Source: Pelagibaculum spongiae
GTDB lineage: Bacteria; Pseudomonadota; Gammaproteobacteria; Enterobacterales; Pelagibaculaceae
Direction: 5' to 3'
Assembly: GCF_003097315.1 (NCBI RefSeq)
Contig: NZ_QDDL01000005.1
Coordinates: 124,001-188,000, forward strand
Length of the DNA: 64,000 nt
Below, in pieces: positions 36,179-46,205 of this stretch. A model generated the notes under the pieces. It ran no database searches and was not told the origin of the DNA. It worked only from the letters and a program-made list of their open reading frames with translations. The position numbers and the translations under genes were made by a program. Every line of letters begins with the position of its first letter. The stretch's first letter is position 1.

Positions 36179-37875
36179 GTAACCATTCAGCACAATTTAA
36201 TATAAAAATCGCTTGACAGGTTTTTTTGATATTTTCCCGAATTTAAGCACCTCTTTCAGAATACCACTTAAACGCCGCATTAAACTGCTATTAACACACC
36301 TGATTATCAATGTTTTTTGCTCAGAATAGCGCATCAGCATTCCGCTTCTAAAAAGTCGCCACAGTAAGTCTCAGAGACAAAAAAATCACCCTGAAAACCT
36401 GTGCGATAATAACCGCATGAACTCAATCGAAATTAATAAAACCATCGCTGAAACCGAGCGATTGTTAGCCAAAAGCAAAAGCTTACCGCCCGAACTGGTG
36501 GCGATGGTTCGTATGCTGATGCTCGTCGTTAAGGTATTGCTTGATAGCAAAGGGCTAAACAGCAAAAACTCCAGCATTCCGCCATCGGCAGATCCTAATC
36601 GAGAAAAGAAATCGCGCGCCAAAAGCAATAAAAACCCAGGCGGGCAGACTGGACATAAAGGCAGTAATTAATCACAGGTGAAAGACCCAGATGAAGTGAT
36701 GGATATTAAGATTGATCGTAGCCAATTGCCGAAAGGAAGATACCGTGTTGTTGGCAGTGAAAGCCGCCAAGTAGTTGATGTTCATATTACCCGATATGTC
36801 ACCGAATATCGGGCGCAGATTAGACAAGACGAGCAGGGTAACCAGTTTGTTGCTGAGTTTCCGCAAGGGGTCACTCGGCCAATACAATATGGCAATGAGT
36901 TTAAAGCCAACGCGGTTTATATGTCGAGCTACCAGCTGATTCCTTATGAACGGACTCAAAAGCACTTCGCTGAGATATTGGATGCGCCAATCAGCACCGG
37001 TAGCCTTGCCAATTTTAATCAGGAAGCTTTTCATCGACTGAAGCCATTTGCTCAGTTAGTACCGGCTATTTTGCGTGCTGGAGATTTGATTCATGCCGAT
37101 GAAACCGGCGTCAATATCAATGGTAAACGAAAGTGGCTACATGTCGCGAGCAATGACCGCTGGACGTGGATTGAAGCGCATGAATCAAGAGGTATCGAGG
37201 CAATGGAAGCGATCGACATCTTGCCTAAATTTACCGGTTTATTGGTACACGATCACTGGAAAAGCTACTACCGATTTTTGCTGTGCTTGCATGTATTGCG
37301 TACCGCCCATCATGTACGTGAATTGGCGCGAGCCCATGAGCAAGATGGCTAGCACTGGGCCAAGGCAATGGAAGATCTGCTTTATGAAATGAATACAGCC
37401 GTCAATGAGGCGGGGGGTGAGTTGGATGAAAAGCAGTGTCAAAAATGGGTGAAGCGATATCGAAAAATATTAAAAGCAGGTGATCGGGAATGCCCGGCAC
37501 CTGAGCCAAAAAAAGCGGATAAAAAAGGTCAATTAAAACGAGGGAAATTAGCACGAAGTAAATCGAGAAATTTATTAGAACGGCTGCGGGATTTTGAAGC
37601 AGACGTGCTGCGGTTTATGAGTAATACCCGAGCACCGTTTACCAATAATCAGGGTGAACGGGACTTCCGTATGAGCAAGGTTCAGCAGAAGATATCAGGC
37701 TGCTTCCGCTCATGGGATGGCGTGAAAGCGTATTGCAGAATCCGGAGCTATATATCGACCTGCCAAAAACATGGGGTCGGTGTTGGGGAGGCTTTGTCGT
37801 TATTATTTGCGGGTAAATGGCCGGACTTTATTCAGGAGAAATTGGATCGGTTGGTGTGACATGCTGAATGGTTAC
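36179..37875 (+). mobile_element. IS66-family element, copy 1 (transposase broken)
   Basis: 1697 bp bounded by perfect 14-bp inverted repeats GTAACCATTCAGCA (36179-36192) and its complement (37862-37875). Both ends are flanked by the 8-bp direct repeat AAATAAAA (36171-36178 and 37876-37883). The GTAA ends, 8-bp target duplication and single long transposase gene fit the IS66 family, ISBst12-like subgroup. About 240 bp of non-coding sequence precede the transposase. It is nearly identical to the copy at 55194-56889 but in the opposite orientation. Confidence 0.95.
36417..37859 (+). pseudogene. IS66-type transposase with two nonsense mutations
   Basis: The reading frame matches the intact 480-residue transposase at 55210-56652 over its whole length, all in one frame, but is interrupted by TAA at 36669-36671 (TTA, Leu, in the intact copy) and TAG at 37350-37352 (CAG, Gln, in the intact copy). 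Several missense changes are also present. The fragments are 84 residues, about 225 residues and 163 residues. It should make no full transposase, although the element's ends are intact and could be moved by the enzyme from the other copy. Confidence 0.95.
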
Positions 37876-37883
37876 AAATAAAA

Positions 37884-38479
37884 AAACATGGTGCAAAATA
37901 CATTAAGATAGATGTTTTCACAATCAATTTTAATTATTAGACATTCAACATTTTATTTCCAAAGAAAGTGATTTAGTTTGCTACTGCTTTAACTATACCC
38001 GAAAGCAAATTGAAGATGATTATATCAATAATAAACGCTCAACTATTCTCGAAACGATTGTACTAAAAATGAAATCAATCGGATGCAATTGTGCTGAGAA
38101 AAACCCTTCTAGCCACTGATGTTTAACTAATATCTGCCAGTTGGCAGATCAAATTGCTTCAAAAAAACAATCTGTAACGTGAGCTCAAATTAAAACCTAC
38201 TTGTGCTGCAAAATCGACCAAGCAGGAGCCGTTCTTGAAGGTTTACGCCCTCACCGTCACAAAAAGCCCTTCCCTTAACGTTATGCCATTTGTTGAGCGC
38301 GCTAGCTTGACGCATCTTTCAGAATTAAGCGCACTACTGTTTTCCACAAGGCTGAAAACGATCAGCTGTTTCTTTTTAAGGTTCGCAATAATTCTCGCCA
38401 TTGCTGATAATATGCTTGTGCTTAGCCACAGCAACGGTCAGAGCGCACATTCAAATATGCACAGCAGGGAGTTTGGCGA
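37884..38479. other. Intergenic region right of the first IS66 copy
   Basis: About 600 bp of AT-rich sequence with no gene I can support. A short CTGCCA/TGGCAG stem lies near 38136-38149. An 82-codon frame from a TTG at 38235 and an opposing frame overlap and look like chance. A repeat arm lies at 37994-38021. AGGGAG at 38465-38470 is the ribosome-binding site of the RDD gene. Confidence 0.4.
37994..38021. repeat. Degenerate half-copy of the palindromic repeat
   Basis: TATACCCGAAAGCAAATTGA, continuing AGATGATT, resembles the left arm of the palindrome at 34386-34442. No right arm is seen. Confidence 0.4.
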
Positions 38480-39184
38480 TTGAATTCCACCAGGTTAATC
38501 GATAACCACCTACCTTTTGAAACACCAGAAGGCGTTGTATTGCAGTTGGAAGTTGCCGGACTGGTTGCCCGGTCGTTGGCTTTCACCATCGATTTAGCGG
38601 TTCGCTTAGGCTTAATGGTTGCTTTAAGCCTGCTGCTGTCGCAATTTGGCGGCTTAGGCCAAGGTATTATGTTGCTTGCCTGGTTTGTTTTGGAATGGTT
38701 CTACCCGGTGCTTTTTGAACTGTTAAATCATGGCGCGACACCCGGCAAAAAAGCCATGGGCCTGAGAGTGGTGATGGGCAATGGCGCGACGATTTCTGCT
38801 TCCGCTTCTTTAGTGCGAAACCTATTAAGAACTGCTGACTTCCTGCCTTTCTTATGGCTCTCAGGCATTGTTTGTATGTTGCTAAGAACAGACTCTCGAC
38901 GATTAGGTGATCTGGTCGCCGATACATTGGTCATTTATAAGCCTGCCGCTGAAAAAGCTCCTGAGCTGCCAAAGCGCCGCCCACTTATGCCGAAAAAACC
39001 TTTAAATGTTGAAGAACAGCGCGCATTAGTCGCCTTTGCTGAGCGAAGCCATTTATTAAGCCAAGAGCGGTGCCAAGAGTTGGCTGCGATTGTTGCGCCG
39101 GATGATATGCCACCGCCGCAGCGTGTTGAATATTTACAACAATTGGCTGCTGGCTTAACGGGTTATCAGGTGACTCGGTTATGA
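38480..39184 (+). CDS. RDD-family membrane protein
   Basis: A 234-residue protein with an RDD domain: the arginine and aspartates in VARSLAFTIDLAVRLGL, a second transmembrane helix (LLAWFVLEWFYPVLFELL), NHGATPGKKAMGLRVV, and a third hydrophobic segment before DSRRLGDLVADT. The C-terminal 85 residues are soluble. The start is TTG with AGGGAG 9 bases upstream. It is the first gene of an operon with SpoIIM, DUF4129, DUF4350, MoxR and DUF58 genes, an arrangement also seen in Pseudomonas. Confidence 0.9.
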   Translation: MNSTRLIDNHLPFETPEGVVLQLEVAGLVARSLAFTIDLAVRLGLMVALSLLLSQFGGLGQGIMLLAWFVLEWFYPVLFELLNHGATPGKKAMGLRVVMGNGATISASASLVRNLLRTADFLPFLWLSGIVCMLLRTDSRRLGDLVADTLVIYKPAAEKAPELPKRRPLMPKKPLNVEEQRALVAFAERSHLLSQERCQELAAIVAPDDMPPPQRVEYLQQLAAGLTGYQVTRL

Positions 39185-39264
39185 GCAGTGTTGTGGATAA
39201 AATCGCACCCGATATAAATAGCCTTGATGTGATTTCACCTCGGTATCAGGAACTTCTGTTTTGA
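39181..39264 (+). CDS. Possible 27-codon coupling peptide
   Basis: A short frame whose ATG overlaps the RDD stop (ATGA) and whose TGA overlaps the TTG start of the SpoIIM gene (TTGA). It would encode MSSVVDKIAPDINSLDVISP plus seven residues. It fills exactly the gap between two genes of an operon otherwise joined by overlaps, which suggests it is translated and hands ribosomes on. It could be chance. Confidence 0.35.
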   Translation: MSSVVDKIAPDINSLDVISPRYQELLF

Positions 39265-40364
39265 TTAAACAACGGGATTTTGAAAAGCAGCATCAGGCTG
39301 AATGGCAATCATTGGAACAATGCCTTGCCGTTAAAGGTAAGCGTTCGGGTCATAGCCATCAACATGCAGGGTTCCCTGACTTATACCGATGTGTCTGTCA
39401 GCAATACGCACTAGCCAAAGAGCGTAATTACAGTCGTAGCTTGGTCAATCGTTTGCACCGTATGGTTGAGTTGGGCCATCAACAATTATATGAAAGCCGG
39501 CCGCGAATGCGCTGGCAACTATTGCAGTTTATTGGCCGAGATTTTGCGGTAGCACTGTGGGATGAGCGCCGGTTAATTGCAGTTTCAGCCATTTTATTTA
39601 TGGGCAGTTTGTTACTGACCATGCTGGCTTGCCGATATTATCCAGATTTGATCTTTAGTATTCTGCCGCCGCAACAGGTGGCTGAATTTCAGCAAATGTA
39701 CGACAGCAATGGCTCAGGATCGCTGGGTAAATTGCGAGATGCCGATACCGACTTAATGATGTTTGGTTATTACGTTTGGAACAATGTTGGCATTGCTTTT
39801 AAAACCTTTGCTAGTGGTTTCTTTTTAGGTATTGGCTCGATTTTTATTCTGCTAACTAATGGTTTGTCAATTGGTGCAGTTGCCGGTTTTTTATGGCAAA
39901 GCGGCCAGGGTGAAGTTTTCTTTTCATTTGTGAGCGGTCATTCTTCGTGGGAATTGGGGGCGATTATGATCTGCGGCGCAGCAGGTCTGCGACTGGGGCT
40001 AGCCATTGTTCTGCCCGGTAGAATGAGCCGAGTTCAGTCATTGCAGCATCATTCTCAATCGTTATCCCGCTTGGTATTTGGTTCAGCATTGTTATTGGTA
40101 ATTGCCGCTTTAATTGAAGCTTTTTGGTCGTCACAAAGAGGCTGGCCCTTTGAATTTCGAATGGTGATTGGTGCGCTAGGTTGGCTTTTCTTGGCCTGGT
40201 ATATGCTGATTCATGGTAGAAAACACAGCACGAAATTGAGCATTAGCAAAGTCAGTCAGGTGAATATTCCTCTTTCAAAAATGCCGCCAGATGACATGTC
40301 TGGCAGTAATTCTGGTAAGCGCAGCGAAACTAACAAAAACAGCGAGCAGCATTATGCGGGTTGA
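39261..40364 (+). CDS. SpoIIM-like (DUF95) membrane protein
   Basis: A 367-residue protein of the stage II sporulation M family. A basic N-terminal soluble part (about 1-95) is followed by several transmembrane segments: near 103-125 (LIAVSAILFMGSLLLTML), 170-215 (VWNNVGIAFKTFASGFFLGIG, then GLSIGAVAGFL), 235-260 and 280-315. The TTG start has AGGAA 8 bases upstream and gives the family N-terminus (MIKQRDFE). It overlaps the next gene by 11 bp. Outside spore-formers this family is usually found with MoxR genes; its role is unknown. Confidence 0.85.
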   Translation: MIKQRDFEKQHQAEWQSLEQCLAVKGKRSGHSHQHAGFPDLYRCVCQQYALAKERNYSRSLVNRLHRMVELGHQQLYESRPRMRWQLLQFIGRDFAVALWDERRLIAVSAILFMGSLLLTMLACRYYPDLIFSILPPQQVAEFQQMYDSNGSGSLGKLRDADTDLMMFGYYVWNNVGIAFKTFASGFFLGIGSIFILLTNGLSIGAVAGFLWQSGQGEVFFSFVSGHSSWELGAIMICGAAGLRLGLAIVLPGRMSRVQSLQHHSQSLSRLVFGSALLLVIAALIEAFWSSQRGWPFEFRMVIGALGWLFLAWYMLIHGRKHSTKLSISKVSQVNIPLSKMPPDDMSGSNSGKRSETNKNSEQHYAG

Positions 40365-42018
40365 AGATTTATTGCTGCAGGTTCGTCCACGGCGTGGCTA
40401 TGAAAGTCTTGATTTAGGTTTTGTATTGGCTCGTCGCTGGTATTTACCGTTGTGGATAAGTTGGTTAGCGGTACAAATTCCTATTTTTGCATTAGCGATG
40501 TGGATAGGTTGGGATGAACCTGCCTTAGCAACTTTGATTATCTGGTGGCTAAAACCCTTGGGTGAAATTGGCCAACTGGAAATTTTATCTCGTAGTATTT
40601 TTGGTGCTCAACCGACGGTGATTGGGCTATTAAAGCAATTGCCTAAGTTGATTTGGAAATATGGTTTGGTTGCGCTGACGATACGGCGTTTTAGCTTTCG
40701 CAGAAGTTTTTTTGCACCGGTACAGCAGTTAGAGCAATTAAAAGGATCTGCTGCTAGAAACCGCCGAAGCTTGCTTGGTGCAGGTAAAGACTTACCTGCC
40801 GGTTGGCTAACGATTGTTTTCATGCATCTGGAAATTATCCTTAGCTTCGCACTACTGATGCAGTTAATTGCGCTGATTCCTGGTTATCAGATGATGCGCT
40901 TTTTAGATGATTTCTCTGCAGTGCTTCAAGAGAGCTGGATGCTTAGTCAGTTGAATAATGTTTTGTGGTGGCTGGTGATTGGTTTGTTATCACCCTTTTA
41001 TTCTGCTGCAGGTTTTTCGCTTTATTTAAACCGGCGAACCAAATTAGAAGCGTGGGATATCGAACTGTCTTTTAGAAAACTTCAGCAGCGAGTCGGTAAT
41101 ATTTTGGCAAGCTTGTTAGTTGTTGCGGTGGTTTGTTTGCCTTTATTGGTTTCTCAGCCGGTAATGGCGCAATCAAATACTGAAAAATTAAACGCAATAC
41201 AAGATACTCAAATCGTTATGCCGGAAATTACCTTTGCTGGCGAGCAAGTGCTGTCTGAATCTGCGGTTATTTCACAGCAATTAATTGAAATTAAAAATCA
41301 GCCACCATTTGTTAATAATCAAACAGTTGAAACCTTGCAATGGAAACAACCAGCAAATAATCAAGATGCTTCTTGGTGGCAGCAGTTTCTAGATGCATTG
41401 CTTCGATGGTTAGCCAGTGGCGATGAAACCGCACCGATTGATAGCGATTTGAGCGTTCCAGATTGGTTGCAGAGTTTATCTTGGTTTGCACGATTGGTGG
41501 TTTGGTTAGGTGTAGGTGCAATTCTCGGTTGGTTAGTTTATCGATTATTAAGGTTGAACCAATTTTTAGCGCCGATGGCTAAAACGCGTATCGATGTACC
41601 GCAAGCCAAACAAGGGCATAGCGAGTATATGTTAGACCAGCGTTTGCCTGAAAATGTACCCAAAGCAGTAATGCAACTTTGGAACGCTGATCAAAAGCGG
41701 GAAGCGATGAGCCTGTTATATCGCGGTGCGTTGTTTCGGCTGCAACAATTAGGTGCGCCGCTGTCACCGTCAATGACCGAAATGGAATGTTTATCTCATA
41801 TCCAACAGTTTTGTAATCCTAAGCAAAACCAATTATTGAAAGAGATTACTAACTGTTGGATGGGGCTGGCTTATGCACACCAATTGCCAGGCGAGCAACA
41901 ATTAACTGCTTTATGCCAGCGGTGGCAGGATGATTTTGGTAGTGCCTCAATTCACGATGGCAGAAGTTATAAACAGCCAAGCTCGACTGCCGATAAAGTA
42001 GGTGGTGCTAATGAATAA
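40354..42018 (+). CDS. DUF4129-domain membrane protein
   Basis: A 554-residue protein with transmembrane segments in the N-terminal half (about 33-75, 150-175, 200-225 and 255-275), a periplasmic stretch, another membrane segment near 375-395, and a C-terminal cytoplasmic DUF4129 domain (about 430-520, AMSLLYRGALFRLQQLGAPL). I chose ATG 40354, which gives MRVEDLLLQVRPR. It overlaps the genes on both sides by 11 and 8 bp. Function is unknown; it belongs to the MoxR-linked set. Confidence 0.82.
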   Translation: MRVEDLLLQVRPRRGYESLDLGFVLARRWYLPLWISWLAVQIPIFALAMWIGWDEPALATLIIWWLKPLGEIGQLEILSRSIFGAQPTVIGLLKQLPKLIWKYGLVALTIRRFSFRRSFFAPVQQLEQLKGSAARNRRSLLGAGKDLPAGWLTIVFMHLEIILSFALLMQLIALIPGYQMMRFLDDFSAVLQESWMLSQLNNVLWWLVIGLLSPFYSAAGFSLYLNRRTKLEAWDIELSFRKLQQRVGNILASLLVVAVVCLPLLVSQPVMAQSNTEKLNAIQDTQIVMPEITFAGEQVLSESAVISQQLIEIKNQPPFVNNQTVETLQWKQPANNQDASWWQQFLDALLRWLASGDETAPIDSDLSVPDWLQSLSWFARLVVWLGVGAILGWLVYRLLRLNQFLAPMAKTRIDVPQAKQGHSEYMLDQRLPENVPKAVMQLWNADQKREAMSLLYRGALFRLQQLGAPLSPSMTEMECLSHIQQFCNPKQNQLLKEITNCWMGLAYAHQLPGEQQLTALCQRWQDDFGSASIHDGRSYKQPSSTADKVGGANE

Positions 42019-43225
42019 TTCATTCAATAGTTCCGCGAATGCCTCCCCTGCTGGCAATCAAAAATTTACAGGCAGTGTTTTATTACTGTTAGCCGTTGTT
42101 CTGTTGGCTGTGGTTGGCTTCTTGTTGAGTCAGCTGTTGGAATACACTAAGCAAATTGAAGATGAAGGGCCTAGCTGGCAAGTCAGCGCTAATCCTTTTC
42201 TGGCAGCAGAAAACTGGCTCACGCAGCAAAATATAAAAGTAACGCATTTATATGACCAGGCTGAATTAAACCTTACCCAAGCAGATATTGTGATTAGCCA
42301 AGGCCGATTTGATGAATCATTTTCGATTGAATCTGATGCAGACAAACTAGTGCGATGGCTTACAGAAGGCGGCCAGCTAATTATGCAACCGGCTGGAGAG
42401 GTTGAATTACCTGGTGGATTATCCAGCCTCAATGCCATTCGAGCGCGTTCAGAAAGCATAATTTCAGAAGAAATTATGCTGGAGCTGGAAGGTGAAATAC
42501 CTTTATCAGTTAATTTTAATAGTGAATGGTATTTAACCGACCCTGAAGATCAGGCCAGTGTAAAAGTGGTCGCCGCGGATGGTTATTGGTTGTTAGGCTA
42601 CCGCGTTGGTGAAGGTTGGTTGTGGCTGGTTTCAGATTTAACGCCATTTACCTCAGAATATATTGACCAAAAAGATCATGGTTTACTGTTATGGGTTTTA
42701 TTAGGGCGACCTGACGAAAATACTCAATTACAGGTTTTATTAAATCCTGAATATCCGAATATTTTGCAATTAATCTGGCAGTATTGGAAATATCCATTAC
42801 TTTCTCTGTTAATGATATTAGCTGCATGGATTGTCGGTGGATTACAGCGGTTTGGCCCGGTAATTCCTAAACCAGATAATGCTCGGCGTGAACTCTCAGA
42901 ACATCTTGAGGCGAGCGGAATTTATCTATGGCGTCATGGCGCAGCAGATAAGCTTTTACAATCAGTACGATTAAGGCTGCAGCGTAAATTTGCCAGCCGT
43001 TGGCCAGCTTGGCGGCAGTGGTCAAGAAAACAGCAAACATTAAGGTTGGTCGAATTAACCGGCGAACCTGAGCAACACATTAGTGATTGGCTTTATGGTC
43101 AAATGCCGAAAGAAGGTTATTTGGAAGGCCAGTTAATTGAACAATTACGCGGGCTTTGGAAGCTCGGTAGATCATTAGGAATGCAGCAGAATAGCATTGC
43201 TGGATCAGATGGAGAAAATAAATGA
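42011..43225 (+). CDS. DUF4350-domain membrane protein
   Basis: A 404-residue protein with one transmembrane segment near the N-terminus ([17 protein letters not shown]), a periplasmic domain resembling DUF4350 ([15 protein letters not shown], and [15 protein letters not shown]), a second transmembrane segment near 262-280, and a basic helical cytoplasmic tail. AGGTGG lies 5 bases before the ATG at 42011. Overlaps DUF4129 gene by 8 bp and the MoxR gene by 4 bp. Confidence 0.82.
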   Translation: MNNSFNSSANASPAGNQKFTGSVLLLLAVVLLAVVGFLLSQLLEYTKQIEDEGPSWQVSANPFLAAENWLTQQNIKVTHLYDQAELNLTQADIVISQGRFDESFSIESDADKLVRWLTEGGQLIMQPAGEVELPGGLSSLNAIRARSESIISEEIMLELEGEIPLSVNFNSEWYLTDPEDQASVKVVAADGYWLLGYRVGEGWLWLVSDLTPFTSEYIDQKDHGLLLWVLLGRPDENTQLQVLLNPEYPNILQLIWQYWKYPLLSLLMILAAWIVGGLQRFGPVIPKPDNARRELSEHLEASGIYLWRHGAADKLLQSVRLRLQRKFASRWPAWRQWSRKQQTLRLVELTGEPEQHISDWLYGQMPKEGYLEGQLIEQLRGLWKLGRSLGMQQNSIAGSDGENK

Positions 43226-44271
43226 CAAGTAACAACACTGAATCCGGCTCTGATCTGGATTTAAATTTAAATGATCTTGAAAAAACCAACGATGCATCAA
43301 ATTCAGATGATTCTTTGTCGTCAAAAATTGAGTATGCGCGCCAGCAATTGGATCAATTAAAAAAAAATATCAGCAAGGCATTAATTGGTCAGTATTCAGT
43401 GGTTGAGCAAACATTAGTTGCATTATTATGCGGTGGCCACGTGCTATTAGAAGGCGTTCCTGGCTTGGGTAAAACCTTGTTAGTGCAGGCGGTCGCAAAA
43501 AGTTTATCGGTAGATTTTAGTCGCATTCAATTTACACCTGATTTAATGCCCGCCGATGTTACCGGCCATGCATTATTCGATATGAAAAATCAGGAGTTCA
43601 CTACTCGAAAAGGGCCAGTATTTACCAACCTATTATTAGCCGATGAAATTAATCGGGCACCGGCAAAAACCCAGGCAGCTTTGTTAGAAGTAATGCAAGA
43701 ACGCCAAGTCACTATAGAAGGTGAAAGCTTTTTATTAGACGCACCATTTATGGTGCTGGCGACGCAAAATCCACTAGAGCAAGAAGGCACTTATCCACTG
43801 CCTGAAGCGCAGCTTGACCGTTTTATGTTTAATGTGATGATTGATTATCCGACCGAAGAAGAAGAGCTAAATATTGTCGAAGCTGCTGGGTCTGTTGAGC
43901 AAGGGTTAAATAGCCCGATATTGCCGTGTATGGATCGCGAAACCTTGTCTGATTTACAAGCATTATTGAATGAAATTGTGATTGATCATCAAGTGGTTTC
44001 TTACGCGGTAGAGCTGGTTCGAGCTACCCGTGATTTCAGTGGTATTCGACAGGGCGCAGGGCCGAGAGCGAGTATTTCTTTAGTCCGTGCTGCTAGGGCA
44101 TTGGCGCTGGTACGTGGTCGGGCATATGTGACACCTGAAGAAATTAAACAGATGGTTTTGCCGGTATTGCGGCATAGAATTTTCTTATCTGCCGAAGCTG
44201 AGCTGGAAGGTCTGGATAGTGATCGACTGCTGGTTCGGCTGTTAGAGCAAGTTCCTGCACCTCGCCTGTAG
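43222..44271 (+). CDS. MoxR-type AAA+ ATPase
   Basis: A 349-residue AAA+ protein with Walker A GVPGLGKT near residue 79, Walker [22 protein letters not shown], sensor 1 [22 protein letters not shown] and the arginine-rich [18 protein letters not shown]. MoxR proteins act as chaperones that mature or regulate partner complexes, usually together with DUF58 or von Willebrand A proteins. Its ATG overlaps the DUF4350 stop (ATGA). The first 40 residues are acidic and serine/asparagine-rich. Confidence 0.96.
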   Translation: MTSNNTESGSDLDLNLNDLEKTNDASNSDDSLSSKIEYARQQLDQLKKNISKALIGQYSVVEQTLVALLCGGHVLLEGVPGLGKTLLVQAVAKSLSVDFSRIQFTPDLMPADVTGHALFDMKNQEFTTRKGPVFTNLLLADEINRAPAKTQAALLEVMQERQVTIEGESFLLDAPFMVLATQNPLEQEGTYPLPEAQLDRFMFNVMIDYPTEEEELNIVEAAGSVEQGLNSPILPCMDRETLSDLQALLNEIVIDHQVVSYAVELVRATRDFSGIRQGAGPRASISLVRAARALALVRGRAYVTPEEIKQMVLPVLRHRIFLSAEAELEGLDSDRLLVRLLEQVPAPRL

Positions 44272-44332
44272 TGAATCAATAGAATTAATATTTGCATGGC
44301 AGTTCAGCAGTAGTTCAGCAAAGGGTAACGGA

Positions 44333-45670
44333 ATGATTCCTTCGAACACATTGTATGTTTGGCTCGGCATATTATTGCTAATTGGCCTTGGTCAGGCACA
44401 CTTTGGGCTGGACCCCATTTTTTGGTGGGCATCGCTTGCCAGTGGAATTGTCTTGGCATTAATTGATGCTGCAATGGGATATCGTCGCCCGGCGATTATT
44501 GCTGACCGAGATCTGCCGCAATCATTGGCATTGGGCATTTGGTCAAAGGTCGGTTTGGAGTTACGGAACCCAGCCAAAAAAACCGAAAGATTAGTGCTGT
44601 TTGATCACTTTCCAGCCAGTTGCCACAGTGATGATTTTCCAATTGAAATTAATCTGCCGCCAAAACATCGCTTTCAGCAAGGCTATTCTTTAAAGCCAAA
44701 CCAGCGAGGAGATGCTGGTTTTGGATCGTTACAGATTCGCCGGATGTCACCTTTACGTTTCTGGTGGCTAAACGAATATGCAGCACACCCGGAAACGGTT
44801 CGGGTTTACCCTGATTTTTCTTCAGTGAGTCATCTAGCAAAGCTAGCGGGTAACTTTACCCAACAGCGGCTAGGAGTTCACCAGCGCCGTAGGCGGGGCG
44901 AGGGAGTTGATTTTCGACAGCTCAGAGAATACCGTCGCGGTGATAGTTTGCGACAGCTCGACTGGAAGGCAACCTCACGTCATCGCAAATTAATTTCTCG
45001 TGAATACCAAGAAGAAAGAGATCAAAACGTTATTTTGCTATTGGACTGTGGTCGGCGGATGCGCACTTTGCATAAGTCTCCCATCATGGGAAAAAATGGT
45101 TCAGAAACTTCTGTTTTAAGCCATTTTGATCATGCCCTAAACAGTTTATTGCTGCTGGCTGATGTCGCATTACGTCAAGGAGACGCGGTAGGGATGCAGG
45201 CTTACGCCGGGCACAACCGTTGGTTGGCACCTGAAAAAGGTCGTCAGCATTTGAATACCTTGTTAAATCAAGTCTACGACCTAGATGCGACCACGCAATC
45301 TCCTGATATAGACCAGGCGGTTGAGTCGCTACTGCAACGGCAAAATAAACGTTCATTGGTGGTGGTATTAAGTTGCTTGCGCGGTGAGGATGGTGATAGC
45401 ACGATTAATGCGCTAAATCAGTTAGCCAGAAAACACGTGGTGCTGCTGGCTAATCTGCGAGAAGCGGCTTTAGAAACACCGAAAACTGCACCAGCTACTT
45501 TAGAAAGTGCTGCTGGTTGGGCCGCAGCTGAACAGATTAGTCTTGAGCGTGAAAATCTCAGTCGGCAGCTATCAGGATACAACTTAGTTTGTATGGACAC
45601 GTCGCCATCAGAGCTGGCTGGCGCGCTGGTGAATGGGTATTTGGATTTAAAACGCAGCGGGCGTATATAA
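44333..45670 (+). CDS. DUF58-domain protein
   Basis: A 445-residue protein with two N-terminal hydrophobic segments (about 5-20 and 27-46), a beta-rich middle region, and the DUF58 domain beginning RRGEGVDFRQLREYRRGD and continuing SLRQLDWKATSRHRKLISRE, NVILLLDCGRRM. DUF58 has a von Willebrand A-like fold and is a usual MoxR partner. It is the last gene of the RDD-to-DUF58 operon, 61 bp after moxR. Confidence 0.92.
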   Translation: MIPSNTLYVWLGILLLIGLGQAHFGLDPIFWWASLASGIVLALIDAAMGYRRPAIIADRDLPQSLALGIWSKVGLELRNPAKKTERLVLFDHFPASCHSDDFPIEINLPPKHRFQQGYSLKPNQRGDAGFGSLQIRRMSPLRFWWLNEYAAHPETVRVYPDFSSVSHLAKLAGNFTQQRLGVHQRRRRGEGVDFRQLREYRRGDSLRQLDWKATSRHRKLISREYQEERDQNVILLLDCGRRMRTLHKSPIMGKNGSETSVLSHFDHALNSLLLLADVALRQGDAVGMQAYAGHNRWLAPEKGRQHLNTLLNQVYDLDATTQSPDIDQAVESLLQRQNKRSLVVVLSCLRGEDGDSTINALNQLARKHVVLLANLREAALETPKTAPATLESAAGWAAAEQISLERENLSRQLSGYNLVCMDTSPSELAGALVNGYLDLKRSGRI

Positions 45671-45839
45671 AAAATATTTATACAAAACAAATAGATTTTC
45701 ATCAACTATATCTTCTATTTAATCATAAATAACACTAAACCACTTGATGCTATAGACGTGTATTGCCATAATGCGCGCGCAGTTTATGTGGAGCATTGGC
45801 TGCCAATTCAAATCAAACAAATCAAAGGTATTCGTCGAG

Positions 45840-46205
45840 ATGGGAATCAAAAAATTAGTAGCTGTTGCTACAGCTGCAGTACTGATGTCTGGTTGTGCAA
45901 GTGTTCTGACTGACGACACAACTAGCATTAATATTGGAACTAGTACTGGCGAAGAAGTAACTGTTGCTATTGATGGTCAAGAATACACAGTTCCTGGCAT
46001 TGTTTCTCTGAAGAAAAGCAATGCTGATAAAACTATCGTTTCTAAAGACAACCGTTGTGCAAAACAAACTGTTCTGAAGAAAGAGATTGAAACTGAATTC
46101 TGGATCAACTTAGTTTCAGGTGGCCCATTAGGCTCTACCACTGACATGGCTACTGAGAAAATGTGGACCTATGCTGATAGTGTAGAAATCAACTGTAAAA
46201 AGTAA
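45840..46205 (+). CDS. Lipoprotein linked to the DUF4105 gene
   Basis: A 121-residue lipoprotein: MGIKKLVAVATAAVLMSGCA, with lipobox MSGC and Cys19 as attachment site; the next residue is Ala, so outer-membrane sorting is expected. The C-terminal part has WINLVSGGPLGSTTDMATEK and a Tyr, a pattern I recall from several small lipoproteins. The ATG at 45840 is used because it gives the signal peptide. Its stop overlaps the next ATG (TAATG). Confidence 0.82.
   Translation: MGIKKLVAVATAAVLMSGCASVLTDDTTSINIGTSTGEEVTVAIDGQEYTVPGIVSLKKSNADKTIVSKDNRCAKQTVLKKEIETEFWINLVSGGPLGSTTDMATEKMWTYADSVEINCKK

Noticed and set aside
38235-38483. 82-codon frame before the RDD gene
   Set aside because: TTG start, no binding site, overlaps an opposing frame and the RDD ribosome-binding site.
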